DNA from: Pseudomonadota bacterium
GTDB taxonomy: Bacteria; Pseudomonadota; Gammaproteobacteria; Burkholderiales; UBA11063
DNA length: 64,000 nt
NCBI GenBank assembly: GCA_021298175.1
Contig: JAJTDW010000008.1
Span: 1 to 64,000 of the forward strand
Direction of reading: 5' to 3'
Positions 1 to 10,412 of this stretch are shown one piece after another; the first letter of the stretch is position 1; every line of letters begins with the position of its first letter. Below the pieces are notes generated by a model that was not told where the DNA came from, made no database searches, and saw only the letters and a program-made list of their open reading frames with translations. A program made the position numbers and the translations under genes.

Positions 1-236
1 TTACAAGATATTATTAGACATGGGGTTGTGATTAATAAAAACAGTATCTTAAATAAATGCTTGAAGTATTTTTTTTCATTGGTTATTTTCAATTAGGTTC
101 TTTCTTTTATATTCTGGATTTAGATAAATTGTAAATTTTTATGTATTGTAACAAAAAATAACTGCTTCAGTCAAAAATATTTTTATAAATATGATATAAT
201 TTGATACCTTAAAACAGTAAATTATGAAAGTATTTT

Positions 237-1676
237 GTGAATAAAAAAAGCACTTATGATGTTAAGAAGGTTTTAGTCCTTGATACCACTTTAAGAGAAG
301 GGGAACAATCAGTAGGATTGTGTTTTTCTATTGCTGAAAAAATTGAGTTGGTTAATAGACTTAAAGATTTTGGGATAAAACTAATTGAGATAGGGCATCC
401 TGGAATTTCTAAAAAAGAAGAACAAATCTGTAAAACAATTTGTGAATCATTTTCTGGAGTGGATTTTCTAGTTCATGCCCGTGCTTGTGAAGAAGACATT
501 ATTGCCGCAAAAAATTCAAATGCTCAGTGGGTGGGTATTTGGGCTTCTTATAATGATATTTCTTTAGCTAGCAAATTTAATAACAAATCACGCGAGTGGA
601 TAAAAACTCAGGTTTATGAAGCTGTAACTTTAGCTAAACAATTTGGTTTAAAAGTTCGTTTTACTATTGAGGATGCATCAAGAACAGATTTTAATCTAAT
701 TCATGAACTTGGGAGCATTGCCGTTAAAGCTAAAGCCGATAGAATTAGTTTAGCGGATACTGTTGGAGCTTGGCATCCTAAAGAATGTTACAAAGCTATA
801 GAATTTGCAGTTAAAAGTTTTGATTGTGAGATTGAAGTCCATTTACATAATGATTTAGGATTAGCCAATGGCAATGCTATGGCAGCCATAGATGCAGGGG
901 CTAGTGTTATTGATGCTTCTATTTTAGGGGTTGGGGAGCGGGCAGGAATTTGCGACCTATTTTCACTATGTGCAGCTTTAGAGCAGTTTTATGGAATAGA
1001 AGATTTTAATTTTAAATCTTCTTTACACCTGTCTCAATTTGTTTCACGAATAGGGGCTTTTACTCTTGAGCCACACCATCCAATTGTAGGGCAAGATGCA
1101 TTTACTCATGCATCTAAGTATCACATTGATGCTATGGTTAATAATAACAATGCTTATGAATACTTAATCCCAGAAAATTTTGGCAGAAAAAGCTGTAACA
1201 TTTTAAGTGCCTTAGATAGAAAACAGCAACAGCGATTTCTAAATACCTTATCTGTAAAAAAACCATTTATAAAGGGTGCTTCAGAATTATCCTATCATCG
1301 AGATGGTGTAGGTAAACGTTGGGTATTTATGGATAATCGTGTGGATGAGAGAAGCTCCGTTTATATAATTGAACGTATTTTTGATAAAGATTATACTAAT
1401 GAGTATAAAGCTCATGTTGATAGTCATGCACATAATTGTGATAGTGTTTTTGTTTTTATGGGTAATAATGATGATGGGTCAGGCTTAAGTGCCACAGTTA
1501 CCTTCACTTATGATGGCTATGATAAAACTGAAGTTGTGCATGCTCCAGCATCTATTTTAATTCCAGCGCGAGTATTGCATAGTTATGCTTATTTAAGTGG
1601 AACGGGTAGATTTTTAAATTTTGTGTTATCACCAAGCTATAATGAAAGCCTAGTAAGAAGTCATTGCCAATTATGA
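237..1676 (+). CDS. HMGL-like acyltransferase (2-isopropylmalate/homocitrate synthase-like) with C-terminal cupin-like domain
   Basis: GTG start; N-terminal LDTTLREGEQS motif, HLHNDLGLANGNAMAAIDAG and GVGERAG typical of the IPMS/homocitrate synthase family; C-terminal HAHNCDSVFVFMG...ILIPARVLHSY looks like a cupin metal site. Confidence 0.8.
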   Translation: MNKKSTYDVKKVLVLDTTLREGEQSVGLCFSIAEKIELVNRLKDFGIKLIEIGHPGISKKEEQICKTICESFSGVDFLVHARACEEDIIAAKNSNAQWVGIWASYNDISLASKFNNKSREWIKTQVYEAVTLAKQFGLKVRFTIEDASRTDFNLIHELGSIAVKAKADRISLADTVGAWHPKECYKAIEFAVKSFDCEIEVHLHNDLGLANGNAMAAIDAGASVIDASILGVGERAGICDLFSLCAALEQFYGIEDFNFKSSLHLSQFVSRIGAFTLEPHHPIVGQDAFTHASKYHIDAMVNNNNAYEYLIPENFGRKSCNILSALDRKQQQRFLNTLSVKKPFIKGASELSYHRDGVGKRWVFMDNRVDERSSVYIIERIFDKDYTNEYKAHVDSHAHNCDSVFVFMGNNDDGSGLSATVTFTYDGYDKTEVVHAPASILIPARVLHSYAYLSGTGRFLNFVLSPSYNESLVRSHCQL

Positions 1677-1737
1677 TGTAGTTATGATGTGGTAATCTTT
1701 TACACTAACTGAGATTATAATTAATGAAGGTGAGTTT

Positions 1738-2835
1738 ATGCAAGCACGTACTATGCTCAAGATTGCTCAAAAATATGAGAGCTTAACCCGATTTATCCCA
1801 GTTAAGTTTTTACCTTTTATCTATTCTAAAATGCGCCAGTATTTTATGGATAAATTTTATCGCCAACTTATTGCAAATACTTCGAGCATACCTTTAAATT
1901 ATTCTGATTCGCGTATTTTGTGGGGTATAAAATTTGGTTCTGGTTTAATGAATGCCGCAGGAATATTTAAAAATGGAGAAGGCTACGATTTGGTAGCATT
2001 TCAGGGTGCTGGAGGTTATATTGGTGGCACAAGTACTACCAATCCACGGAGTGGAAATATAAAATGTGGTGTTAAACTCCCTTTTATTAGTTTGTCTAAA
2101 TCAGATATTGCCGTTAATTTCTTAGGGTTACCCAATTTAGGCGATGAGATTTTGAGTAAAAAATTATTAACCACGAAAAAGGTAGATGGTTGCCCAATTG
2201 GGTGGAGTGTAATGCGTTCTCCAGATTATGAAGAAGCTAAATCTTTAGAATTATTAGTTCAAAGTTTATTTAAGTATCAGGATAATTTACAGATTGATTT
2301 TATTGAAATAAATGAGAGCTGCCCCAATGTAAAAACTGATTTTTCTAATTTAGATAGATGCTTAGAATATATAGCTCAAAATTTTTTAGTAAATCGTTCG
2401 CGTAGATTGCCAGTAATTATTAAATTATCTAATGATATTCATTTAGAATCAATCCCTTCTATATTAGACTTACTCTTTAAATATAGATTTGATGGGGTAA
2501 ATTTAGGAAATACTTCTACTAACTATTCTGCTTTTCATAATAAAATTAATAACCCTCATGAAAAAAAACTATTTGATTATTTTACTACTACTTTTGGTGG
2601 TGGAGTTAGCGGTACAGTTTTAAAATCAAGTTCACTTGAGTTATGTAGCAAAGCGGTTAATTATCGAAATAAAATTAATCCTGATTATGAGTTTCATGTC
2701 ATTAGAACTGGTGGTATAGATTCTATGGCTGATATTATTGCTTCAAATGCAGCTGGTATTTCTCTTAACCAGTGGTATACTGGTTATTTTAAGAATTATG
2801 CTAATTTTGGCAATTCTTTATATCAAAATTTATAA
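1738..2835 (+). CDS. dihydroorotate dehydrogenase-like flavoprotein
   Basis: FMN-barrel motifs: AAGIFKNGEG, NESCPNV, GGGVSGTVLK, RTGGIDSMADIIASNAAGISLNQWYTG. Confidence 0.7.
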   Translation: MQARTMLKIAQKYESLTRFIPVKFLPFIYSKMRQYFMDKFYRQLIANTSSIPLNYSDSRILWGIKFGSGLMNAAGIFKNGEGYDLVAFQGAGGYIGGTSTTNPRSGNIKCGVKLPFISLSKSDIAVNFLGLPNLGDEILSKKLLTTKKVDGCPIGWSVMRSPDYEEAKSLELLVQSLFKYQDNLQIDFIEINESCPNVKTDFSNLDRCLEYIAQNFLVNRSRRLPVIIKLSNDIHLESIPSILDLLFKYRFDGVNLGNTSTNYSAFHNKINNPHEKKLFDYFTTTFGGGVSGTVLKSSSLELCSKAVNYRNKINPDYEFHVIRTGGIDSMADIIASNAAGISLNQWYTGYFKNYANFGNSLYQNL

Positions 2836-2915
2836 TAAATTTTAATACTTCTTATAATATTCCATGCTAAAATCCACAAATAGGTATAATTTGTATTAAA
2901 CTATAGGAGTATTAC

Positions 2916-4970
2916 ATGCAGAAAAAAATAATTCATCTGTCACTTTTAGCTATGTTTATAGGATTTGCAAATGCAACAGATATGACTACATCTATAACAA
3001 CTGAAGGATCTAGCAGTATAATTAGTGGAATTAATCAAGATAATATGAATCGTTCTGTTAACCCAGCAAATGATTTTTATTCATATGTAAATGGCAAATG
3101 GTTAGAAACAGCAAAGATTCCAGAAGATAAGTCCTCTTGGGGAGCATTTTATGAATTACGTGAAAAGAGTATTAAACAATTATATGATTTAATTGTAAAA
3201 CTAAATGCAAAATCTAATTTAAAAGTAGAAGAACAAAAAATATCTACGATGTATGCAAGTTATATGGATGAGACGCAATTAAATAAACTTGGTATAACGC
3301 CTTTAACTCCTATTTTTGCAAAAATAGATTCCATCAAAGATAAAAGTCAACTTCCAGAGCTAATTGCATATTTAAACCAAATTGGAGTTAATGCCCCTTA
3401 CGATATTTCTATACACCAAGATGCAAAAGATTCTACTAAAATGATAGCAGATATCGGGCAAAGCGGCTTAGGGCTACCTGATCGTGATTATTATATGGAT
3501 ACAGCGGATAAAAATTTAGCCGTAATAAAAGATAAATACAAACACTATATTGAAGAAATGCTTACCTTATCTGGAGATAAAAGTGCAAAAATAGACGCGG
3601 TTAATATTCTTAATCTGGAGAGTCAGTTAGCTAATATTCAATGGACTAAAGTAGAAAATCGTGATCCAGTCAAAACATACAATAATGTAAAATTAACTCA
3701 CTTAAATAAAATAATGCCACAATATAATTGGCAGCAATATTTAATGGCGGCTGGCTTAAAAAATAAATTAACGTATCTTATTATTAGCCAACCAAGTTAT
3801 TTACAGAATTTAGATAAAATTATTCAAAAAACTCCCCTTACAGTATGGCAAAGCTATTTTAAATGGCAAGTATTAAATAATTATGCGTCATTATTATCTA
3901 GTAATTATGCAGTTAAAAGTTTTGCGTTTTATGGAACAACTTTACGTGGAATCCCGCAAAATTCACCACGATGGAAGCGTGGAATTGGTATAGTTGAGGG
4001 TACTTTAGGCTTTAGCTTAGGTAAACTATATGTTGAGGAATATTTTCCGCAAGCTAATAAAATAAAAATGCAGGCTTTGGTTAAAAATTTAATCACAGAA
4101 TATAATCAAAGCATTAATTCATTAGATTGGATGGATGCTCATACTAAGCTTGAGGCTAAAAAGAAACTAGATACTATGATGCTTAAGATTGCTTATCCAG
4201 ATAAATGGCGTGATTATTCTAAATTAGTAATAAAATCTGATGATTTATTGGGTAATGTAATAAGCTCAAGTATGTTTGAGTATCAACGCAGTATTAATAA
4301 ATTAGGTAAGCCTGTTGAGCGTACTGAATGGGGGATGACCCCACAAACGGTTAATGCTTATTATAATCCAGAATTAAACGAAATTGTGTTCCCAGCAGCC
4401 ATATTACAGCCACCATTTTTTAATGCAGATGCAGATGATGCAGTTAATTACGGTGGGATAGGTGCGGTTATTGGGCATGAGATTAGCCATGCTTTTGATG
4501 ACCAAGGTAGCCAGTATGATGAAAAGGGAAATTTACGCAATTGGTGGACTCCCGCTGATCATAAAAAGTTTAAAGCTAAGACTACTCAATTAGTAAGTCA
4601 ATATAATGCTTATAGTCCAGTAAAGGGATACCATATTAATGGAGAGCTTACCTTAGGTGAAAATATTGCTGATAATTCGGGTTTAGCTATTGCTTATAAG
4701 GCTTATCATTTATCTCTTAATGGAGAAAATGCACAAGTAATAGATGATATGACTGGTGATCAACGTTTTTATAGTGGTTGGGCGCAAGTATGGCGCAGTA
4801 AAACTCGTGAGGCACAAGAGATCATGAATCTAAAAACTGATCCGCACTCACCAGCTATGTTTAGATGTAATGGTGCTTTAAGTAATCAAGACGGGTTTTA
4901 TAAAGCTTTTAATATAGAGTCTGGAGATAAGATGTATTTTGCACCTAGTCATAGAGTCACAATCTGGTAA
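2916..4970 (+). CDS. M13 family metallopeptidase (neprilysin/PepO-like), secreted
   Basis: N-terminal signal-like segment; VIGHEISHAFDDQGSQYDEKGNLRNWW zinc motif; GENIADNSGL; conserved C-terminal region ending in VTIW. Confidence 0.93.
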   Translation: MQKKIIHLSLLAMFIGFANATDMTTSITTEGSSSIISGINQDNMNRSVNPANDFYSYVNGKWLETAKIPEDKSSWGAFYELREKSIKQLYDLIVKLNAKSNLKVEEQKISTMYASYMDETQLNKLGITPLTPIFAKIDSIKDKSQLPELIAYLNQIGVNAPYDISIHQDAKDSTKMIADIGQSGLGLPDRDYYMDTADKNLAVIKDKYKHYIEEMLTLSGDKSAKIDAVNILNLESQLANIQWTKVENRDPVKTYNNVKLTHLNKIMPQYNWQQYLMAAGLKNKLTYLIISQPSYLQNLDKIIQKTPLTVWQSYFKWQVLNNYASLLSSNYAVKSFAFYGTTLRGIPQNSPRWKRGIGIVEGTLGFSLGKLYVEEYFPQANKIKMQALVKNLITEYNQSINSLDWMDAHTKLEAKKKLDTMMLKIAYPDKWRDYSKLVIKSDDLLGNVISSSMFEYQRSINKLGKPVERTEWGMTPQTVNAYYNPELNEIVFPAAILQPPFFNADADDAVNYGGIGAVIGHEISHAFDDQGSQYDEKGNLRNWWTPADHKKFKAKTTQLVSQYNAYSPVKGYHINGELTLGENIADNSGLAIAYKAYHLSLNGENAQVIDDMTGDQRFYSGWAQVWRSKTREAQEIMNLKTDPHSPAMFRCNGALSNQDGFYKAFNIESGDKMYFAPSHRVTIW

Positions 4971-4985
4971 TGTGTTTATCATTGG

Positions 4986-5019
4986 GAGCATTGCAACACA
5001 CTTGCCTGAGGCAATGCTC
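4986..5019. terminator. inverted repeat between convergent genes (possible terminator or repeat-family member)
   Basis: gagcattgc (4986-4994) / gcaatgctc (5011-5019), 9-bp arms with 16-nt loop, between convergent M13 peptidase and rnhA; no poly-T on the + strand. Confidence 0.4.
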
Positions 5020-5046
5020 GGTAATCTCCATTTGCTAACTTTAACT

Positions 5047-5481
5047 TTATTTATTTACTAAATAGTTTTCAATTGCAAGATTTGCAAGCTTATCTACATA
5101 TTCATTTCCTGCGTGGCCATTATGGCCACGTACCCATTGCCAATCAATTTTATGTCCTATGGTTAGATTATCTAGTTCTATCCACAGTTCAATATTTTTA
5201 ACTTTTTTCCAGCCACGTTGTTTCCAGCCTTGTATCCATTCTGTAATACCTTTTTGTACATATTGTGAATCTGTATATATTACTACATCACAGATTTTTT
5301 TAAGACACTTTAGTGCTTCAATAACGGCTTTAAGCTCCATCTGATTATTAGTTGTATCTTTAACTACCCCCGAAATCTCTTTCTGGGTACCTTTGTATTC
5401 AAGGGTTGCAGCCCAAGAGCCTAATCCTGGGTTACCTTTGCATGCGCCATCTGTATGAATAATTACTTTTTGTTCTTGCAT
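5047..5481 (-). CDS. rnhA: ribonuclease HI
   Basis: HTDGACKGNPGLGSWA, NNQMELKAVIEAL, YTDSQYVQKGI, WVRGHNGHAGNEYVDKLA. Confidence 0.96.
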   Translation of the reverse strand: MQEQKVIIHTDGACKGNPGLGSWAATLEYKGTQKEISGVVKDTTNNQMELKAVIEALKCLKKICDVVIYTDSQYVQKGITEWIQGWKQRGWKKVKNIELWIELDNLTIGHKIDWQWVRGHNGHAGNEYVDKLANLAIENYLVNK

Positions 5482-6194
5482 TTTATTATTTCTAAATTAG
5501 AGTTTGAATCTGTTTGGGTATTAAATGTGCTAAATTGTGGAGCTAGTTTTAGTTCTTTACGTTGGGGTTTTGCTTGTATTAAAATTGGGCTTGCTAGCTG
5601 TTTACTAGCTGAAATCGCATAGTTATTAGCAAAAGTTGGTAACCATCTGTCTCCAATATTATCCATAAAAGATAACCTAGATAAAACTTGCTGATTATTA
5701 AGTGGCAGACGATAGCTTAAAAATTTACCACCTTCAATATGAAAGTTTAAGGTATTTAATTGCTGTTTTAAAGTATTTAAACTAATTAAATTAGCTAGTT
5801 TAAGTGCTTCAGGTTTAAAAGCATTAAGCAAAGAATACTTATTAAAACTAGTAATAATTAATTTACCGTTAGGTATCAAGATACGATAGCATTCTTGAAG
5901 CAAGTGATCATAATTTGGCATAAACTCTAATACATGTGGGCAAATAATTAAGTCAATGCTATTAGTTTTAATTGGTAAAGATTCTAATTTGGTTTTTATA
6001 TTATGGCTTAAGGTGTAAGAGCTGCTTATCTTGCTGGTTTGTAGGAAATTTATTTGTGGAAGCCCAATTTGAAGCGCATAATAGCCAAATACGCGTTGTA
6101 CAATATTGTGGTAAAATATGCGTTCATGATGTAGCATATAATGCCCAAGTGGGCTTGATAAAAGCCATTCTTGTAGTTCATCCAATTGCTCCAT
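5463..6194 (-). CDS. class I SAM-dependent methyltransferase
   Basis: Methyltransferase-like HVLEFMPNYDHLLQECYRILIPNGKLIITSFN; overlaps start of rnhA. Confidence 0.85.
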   Translation of the reverse strand: MEQLDELQEWLLSSPLGHYMLHHERIFYHNIVQRVFGYYALQIGLPQINFLQTSKISSSYTLSHNIKTKLESLPIKTNSIDLIICPHVLEFMPNYDHLLQECYRILIPNGKLIITSFNKYSLLNAFKPEALKLANLISLNTLKQQLNTLNFHIEGGKFLSYRLPLNNQQVLSRLSFMDNIGDRWLPTFANNYAISASKQLASPILIQAKPQRKELKLAPQFSTFNTQTDSNSNLEIIKCKNKK

Positions 6195-6288
6195 ACTTAT
6201 AATACCTTAAACAAAATAGCCAACGTTTGATTATAGCATAAGTTATAGTTAGACTCAGTAAAATAAAAATAACAATTAGAAGACTTAT

Positions 6289-7671
6289 ATGCAAGAAAAC
6301 TCAATAACTCCAACCATTTCATTATTAAAAACTCCTCCGCATTCGATTGAGGCAGAACAAATGCTACTAGCGTGTATTCTTTTGGATGAAAGTTCATATA
6401 TTGATATTGCAGGCATTGTGCATGAGGGTAATTTTTATCGCAAAGAGCATCAAATAATTTTCCAGCATATCTATAAATTAAAAAATCAACATCGTAATAT
6501 TGATGCTGTTACACTAAGTGCATCACTAGAACAAGAAAAACAGCTTGAATATATTGGTGGACATGAATACCTAAATAATTTAGTTGAAGCAACAAGTAGC
6601 TCAAGTAATATAAGAAGTTATGCAGAAATTATCCGCGAGTGTTATATTCTGCGTGAGTTAATGCGAGCTGGTACAGATATCTCTGATATTGCATATTCAC
6701 CTAATGGGCGTGATATTGATATTATACTTGATGAAGCCGAGCAGAAGATTTTTAGTATTAAAGATTTAAATACTACTAATCGACAATTTGCGGATTTAAA
6801 AGAATTACTAAATAATGTAATTGAACGTGTAATTGAAATGTCGCAACGAGCTGATAAAACTGCGGTTACTGGGATAGCCACGCATTATTATGATTTAGAT
6901 AAATATACCTCAGGTTTGCAACGTGGTGAGTTAATTATAATTGCTGGTCGTCCCGGTATGGGTAAGACGGCTTTTGCTCTAAATATTGCAGAAAATGTTG
7001 CCTTAAAAAATAAGTTACCCGTAGTGGTGTTTTCTTTAGAGATGACTGGGGAACAGCTAGTACAGCGTCTATTAAGTTCTTGTTCTAGAGTAGATCAAGG
7101 CTTAATCAAACGTGGGGATCTTACTCATGAAGATATGGATAATTTATATCTTGCAGTTGATGATCTTAGGACAGCACCAATACATATTGCAGAATCTCCA
7201 GGGATTAATGTAATTGATTTACGGGCAAGGGTTAGGCGTTTAAAAGATCAGATTGGGGATTTGGGTTTAATTGTAATTGATTATGTACAGATTATGTCTT
7301 CTTTGCGTGAGGGTAGAAACTCTAATAGAGCTCAGGAAGTTGCTGATATATCACGTTCTTTAAAAGCTTTAGCTTTAGAGTTGAATTTACCAGTTATCTT
7401 ATTATCACAGTTAAACCGTGATGTGGAAAACCGCCAAGATAAGCGCCCAAATATTGCAGATTTGAGAGAATCTGGAGCCTTAGAGCAAGATGCGGATATT
7501 ATTTTATTGTTATATCGTGATGATTATTATGATTCAGAAAGTAAAGATAAAGGAATAGCGGAGGTTAATATTGCCAAAAATCGTAGTGGTTCAACAGGTG
7601 TGATAAAATTATCCTTTGTAGGAAAATATACTAGATTTGAAAATCCATATTTAAGTTATGATGATGAATAA
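6289..7671 (+). CDS. dnaB: replicative DNA helicase DnaB
   Basis: PPHSIEAEQ N-domain; IIAGRPGMGKTAFALNIAE Walker A; DYVQIMSS; LSQLNRDVE. Confidence 0.97.
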   Translation: MQENSITPTISLLKTPPHSIEAEQMLLACILLDESSYIDIAGIVHEGNFYRKEHQIIFQHIYKLKNQHRNIDAVTLSASLEQEKQLEYIGGHEYLNNLVEATSSSSNIRSYAEIIRECYILRELMRAGTDISDIAYSPNGRDIDIILDEAEQKIFSIKDLNTTNRQFADLKELLNNVIERVIEMSQRADKTAVTGIATHYYDLDKYTSGLQRGELIIIAGRPGMGKTAFALNIAENVALKNKLPVVVFSLEMTGEQLVQRLLSSCSRVDQGLIKRGDLTHEDMDNLYLAVDDLRTAPIHIAESPGINVIDLRARVRRLKDQIGDLGLIVIDYVQIMSSLREGRNSNRAQEVADISRSLKALALELNLPVILLSQLNRDVENRQDKRPNIADLRESGALEQDADIILLLYRDDYYDSESKDKGIAEVNIAKNRSGSTGVIKLSFVGKYTRFENPYLSYDDE

Positions 7672-8323
7672 CGTTCTTAAACCTAGCACGATTAGTAAAG
7701 TTTTTGAGATTTTTAAACAAAATAATCCTTATCCTACTACAGAATTAGTATACGCAACATCATTTGAATGTTTAGTGTCAGTGGTATTATCAGCACAGGC
7801 AACGGATATTGGTGTTAATAAAGCCACACTTCACTTATTTAAGGTTGCAAATACTCCAGAAAAAATATTAAATTTAGGTGAGGATGGCTTAATTACATAT
7901 ATAAAAAGCATTGGTTTATATAAAACTAAGGCAAAAAACATAATGCAGTTGTGTAGAGTTTTAGTAGAAAAATATAATTCACAAATTCCAGAAGACTTTA
8001 CTAGTTTGACTTCATTAGCTGGAGTAGGGCGCAAAACTGCTAATGTAGTGTTAAACACTTTATTTGGGCATAACACCATTGCTGTTGATACACATGTGTT
8101 TAGAGTTAGTAATCGTTTAGGAATCACCTATGGTGATACTGTATTAGAAGTTGAAAAGCAGCTTATGACAAATATCCCTAAAAAGTATCAGCAAGATGCA
8201 CATCATTGGCTGATTTTACATGGTCGTTATGTATGTAAAGCACGTAAACCATTATGTAGCATTTGCTCTGTAAATAAATATTGCAAATTTTATGTTTGTG
8301 ATCAAGATTGGAGAATAAGTTGA
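7658..8323 (+). CDS. nth: endonuclease III
   Basis: LVSVVLSAQATD, LAGVGRKTANVVLN, VDTHVFRVSNRLG, C-terminal C-x6-C-x2-C-x5-C 4Fe-4S motif. Confidence 0.96.
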   Translation: MMMNNVLKPSTISKVFEIFKQNNPYPTTELVYATSFECLVSVVLSAQATDIGVNKATLHLFKVANTPEKILNLGEDGLITYIKSIGLYKTKAKNIMQLCRVLVEKYNSQIPEDFTSLTSLAGVGRKTANVVLNTLFGHNTIAVDTHVFRVSNRLGITYGDTVLEVEKQLMTNIPKKYQQDAHHWLILHGRYVCKARKPLCSICSVNKYCKFYVCDQDWRIS

Positions 8324-8709
8324 AAAGAATATTACACACTATGATTAGAGTTGGTGATTTAGATAAATCTATAGATTTTTATATTAACTCATTAGATATG
8401 ACTTTAATTAAACGTAAAGATTACCCTGAGGGTAAATTTACTTTGGTATTTGTTGGCTACGGCACAGAAGAGGATTCAGCTTTAATTGAGCTAACTTACA
8501 ACTGGGGTACTAATAAATATGACTTAGGAAATGCTTTCGGGCATGTGGCTATTGGGGTAGAAGATATTTATGCATGTTGTAAAAAGGTAATATCAAATGG
8601 CGGTAAAGTTACCCGCGAGCCTAATCCAATGAAGTTTGGCGGTGGGCGAAATATTGCATTTATTGAAGATCCAGATGGGTATAAAATTGAATTAATTGAA
8701 AATAAATAA
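8308..8709 (+). CDS. gloA: lactoylglutathione lyase (glyoxalase I)
   Basis: HTMIRVGDLDKSIDFY...ELTYNWG...FGHVAIGVEDIY...FIEDPDGYKIELIE; start uncertain (TTG 8308 or TTG about 8320). Confidence 0.93.
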   Translation: MENKLKRILHTMIRVGDLDKSIDFYINSLDMTLIKRKDYPEGKFTLVFVGYGTEEDSALIELTYNWGTNKYDLGNAFGHVAIGVEDIYACCKKVISNGGKVTREPNPMKFGGGRNIAFIEDPDGYKIELIENK

Positions 8710-8811
8710 TACCAATCCCATTTTTTAATTATACGTCATGATTCACGCCTTATGTACTATTCATACACGGCGTTGTTCATCATTTAGTCTAATTAAATCT
8801 GGAATTGGTAT
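8709..8811. repeat. MITE-like imperfect palindromic element with about 22-bp terminal inverted repeats
   Basis: ATACCAATCCCATTTTTTAATTA ... TAATTAAATCTGGAATTGGTAT; internal cgcc...ggcg inverted pairing; intergenic. Confidence 0.7.
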
Positions 8812-8951
8812 AAGTTATACATAGATTTAATCTAATATATCATATGTTATTTGATGGTTTAGTTATATAAATGTTATAATTATGGTTCTAATATGATCAT
8901 GCTTTTTAGTGTTGATTAGTTACTGTTTTATTAATTAGAAGGAAGGTACTC

Positions 8952-10412
8952 ATGAAGAAAAAATTATTAGGTATAATAGTTTTATCAACTCTATCCACCC
9001 TATCTATTGGTGGTTGTAATCAATCTAAAAAAGATTTAGTTAATACTCAACCCTCAATTCAAATTGTAAAAGAAAGTGTGGTTGATAAAAACCAATTAAA
9101 TTTACCCAATTTTGTAAGTTTGGTACGTACTGTTGGTAATACAGTCGTAAATATTACAGCTGAGGCTCCAGTTGCAGTTAATAATGCGCAGATGGACCCA
9201 TTTTTTGATTTATTTAGGCAGTTTGGTGGTCAGATGCCTAGACAAAATCAACAACCACAGACACAGCTAAAGACGTCAATGGGTTCGGGTTTTATTATTA
9301 GTACTGATGGATATATTCTAACTAATGCTCATGTAGTAGATGGCGCTAAAAAAATTACTGTGAAAGTATCTGATAAGCGTGAGTTTACGGCTAAACTAAT
9401 TGGTACTGACTCAAAAACAGATATTGCATTACTTAAAGTTGATGCTTCTAGTTTACCTACGGTTAAGATTGGAAACCCTAATAGCCTAGAGGTTGGGGAG
9501 TGGGTTGCTGCAATTGGTGCACCTTTTGGTTTTGATAATTCAGTTACTCAAGGTATAGTTTCAGCCAAAGGGCGTAATCTACCTACAGATAGTTACGTAC
9601 CGTTTATTCAAACAGATGTGCCAATTAATCCTGGCAATTCTGGGGGGCCATTATTTAATTTAAATGGTGAGGTTGTTGGCATTAACTCTCAAATTTACAG
9701 CCGTAGCGGTGGATATATGGGGATTAGTTTTTCTATTCCAATTGATATTGCTATAAATATTGCGGATCAATTAAAAAAATCTGGTAAAGTTAATCATGGT
9801 AAGCTTGGAGTAAAGGTACAGGCAGTAACCCAACAAATAGCTAAATCTTTTGGGTTAAAAGATGCTAATGGAGCACTTGTGGCTGAAGTAATAACTGCTT
9901 CTCCAGGTGAAAAAGCCGGTCTTAAATCTGGAGATATTATTCTAAAAGTAGATGGTCAAAATGTTCTTGATTCTTCTTCATTGCCATTAATAATAGGAAG
10001 TAAAAAACCTTTAGATGTAGTAGAGATTCAGGTATATAGAAACCATAAGTATGTAGTATTACATGCAAAACTTGGTGATAGTTTAGTTGCTGATAGTGCA
10101 ATGGGCGCTAATGATAGCAATGGTGCTAAATCAAATGACACCTTGACTTTAGATAAGTTTGGTTTAACAATCACTAACTTAAGTGAAGCCGATAAAAAAC
10201 AACTAAATGTTAATGCTGGGGTAGTAATTACTAACACTCAAGGGATAGGGCAGATGTCTGGTCTTACTAGTGGAGACGTAATTCTATCAGTAAATAATCA
10301 GCCTGTGAGTAATACTAATCAAGCAAAAAATTTATTGGCTAATACCAACATAGCTGCATTATTAATCTTACGTGGGCAGCAGCAAATGTTTGTTACAATT
10401 AGCTCTAATTGA
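8952..10412 (+). CDS. Do/DegP-type periplasmic serine protease with two PDZ domains (lipoprotein-like signal)
   Basis: Signal with GGC lipobox-like segment; GSGFIISTDGYILTNAHVV, TDIALLKVD, NPGNSGGPLFN catalytic Ser; PDZ domains. Confidence 0.95.
   Translation: MKKKLLGIIVLSTLSTLSIGGCNQSKKDLVNTQPSIQIVKESVVDKNQLNLPNFVSLVRTVGNTVVNITAEAPVAVNNAQMDPFFDLFRQFGGQMPRQNQQPQTQLKTSMGSGFIISTDGYILTNAHVVDGAKKITVKVSDKREFTAKLIGTDSKTDIALLKVDASSLPTVKIGNPNSLEVGEWVAAIGAPFGFDNSVTQGIVSAKGRNLPTDSYVPFIQTDVPINPGNSGGPLFNLNGEVVGINSQIYSRSGGYMGISFSIPIDIAINIADQLKKSGKVNHGKLGVKVQAVTQQIAKSFGLKDANGALVAEVITASPGEKAGLKSGDIILKVDGQNVLDSSSLPLIIGSKKPLDVVEIQVYRNHKYVVLHAKLGDSLVADSAMGANDSNGAKSNDTLTLDKFGLTITNLSEADKKQLNVNAGVVITNTQGIGQMSGLTSGDVILSVNNQPVSNTNQAKNLLANTNIAALLILRGQQQMFVTISSN

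Noticed and set aside
1-99. Frame-1 open stretch LQDIIRHGVVINKNSILNKCLKYFFSLVIFN* at the left edge
   Set aside because: Could be the tail of an upstream gene, but too short and uninformative to support a call
5972-6397. ORFs 5972-6202 (+) and 6197-6397 (-)
   Set aside because: Overlap the methyltransferase and dnaB genes in the wrong strand; no family motifs
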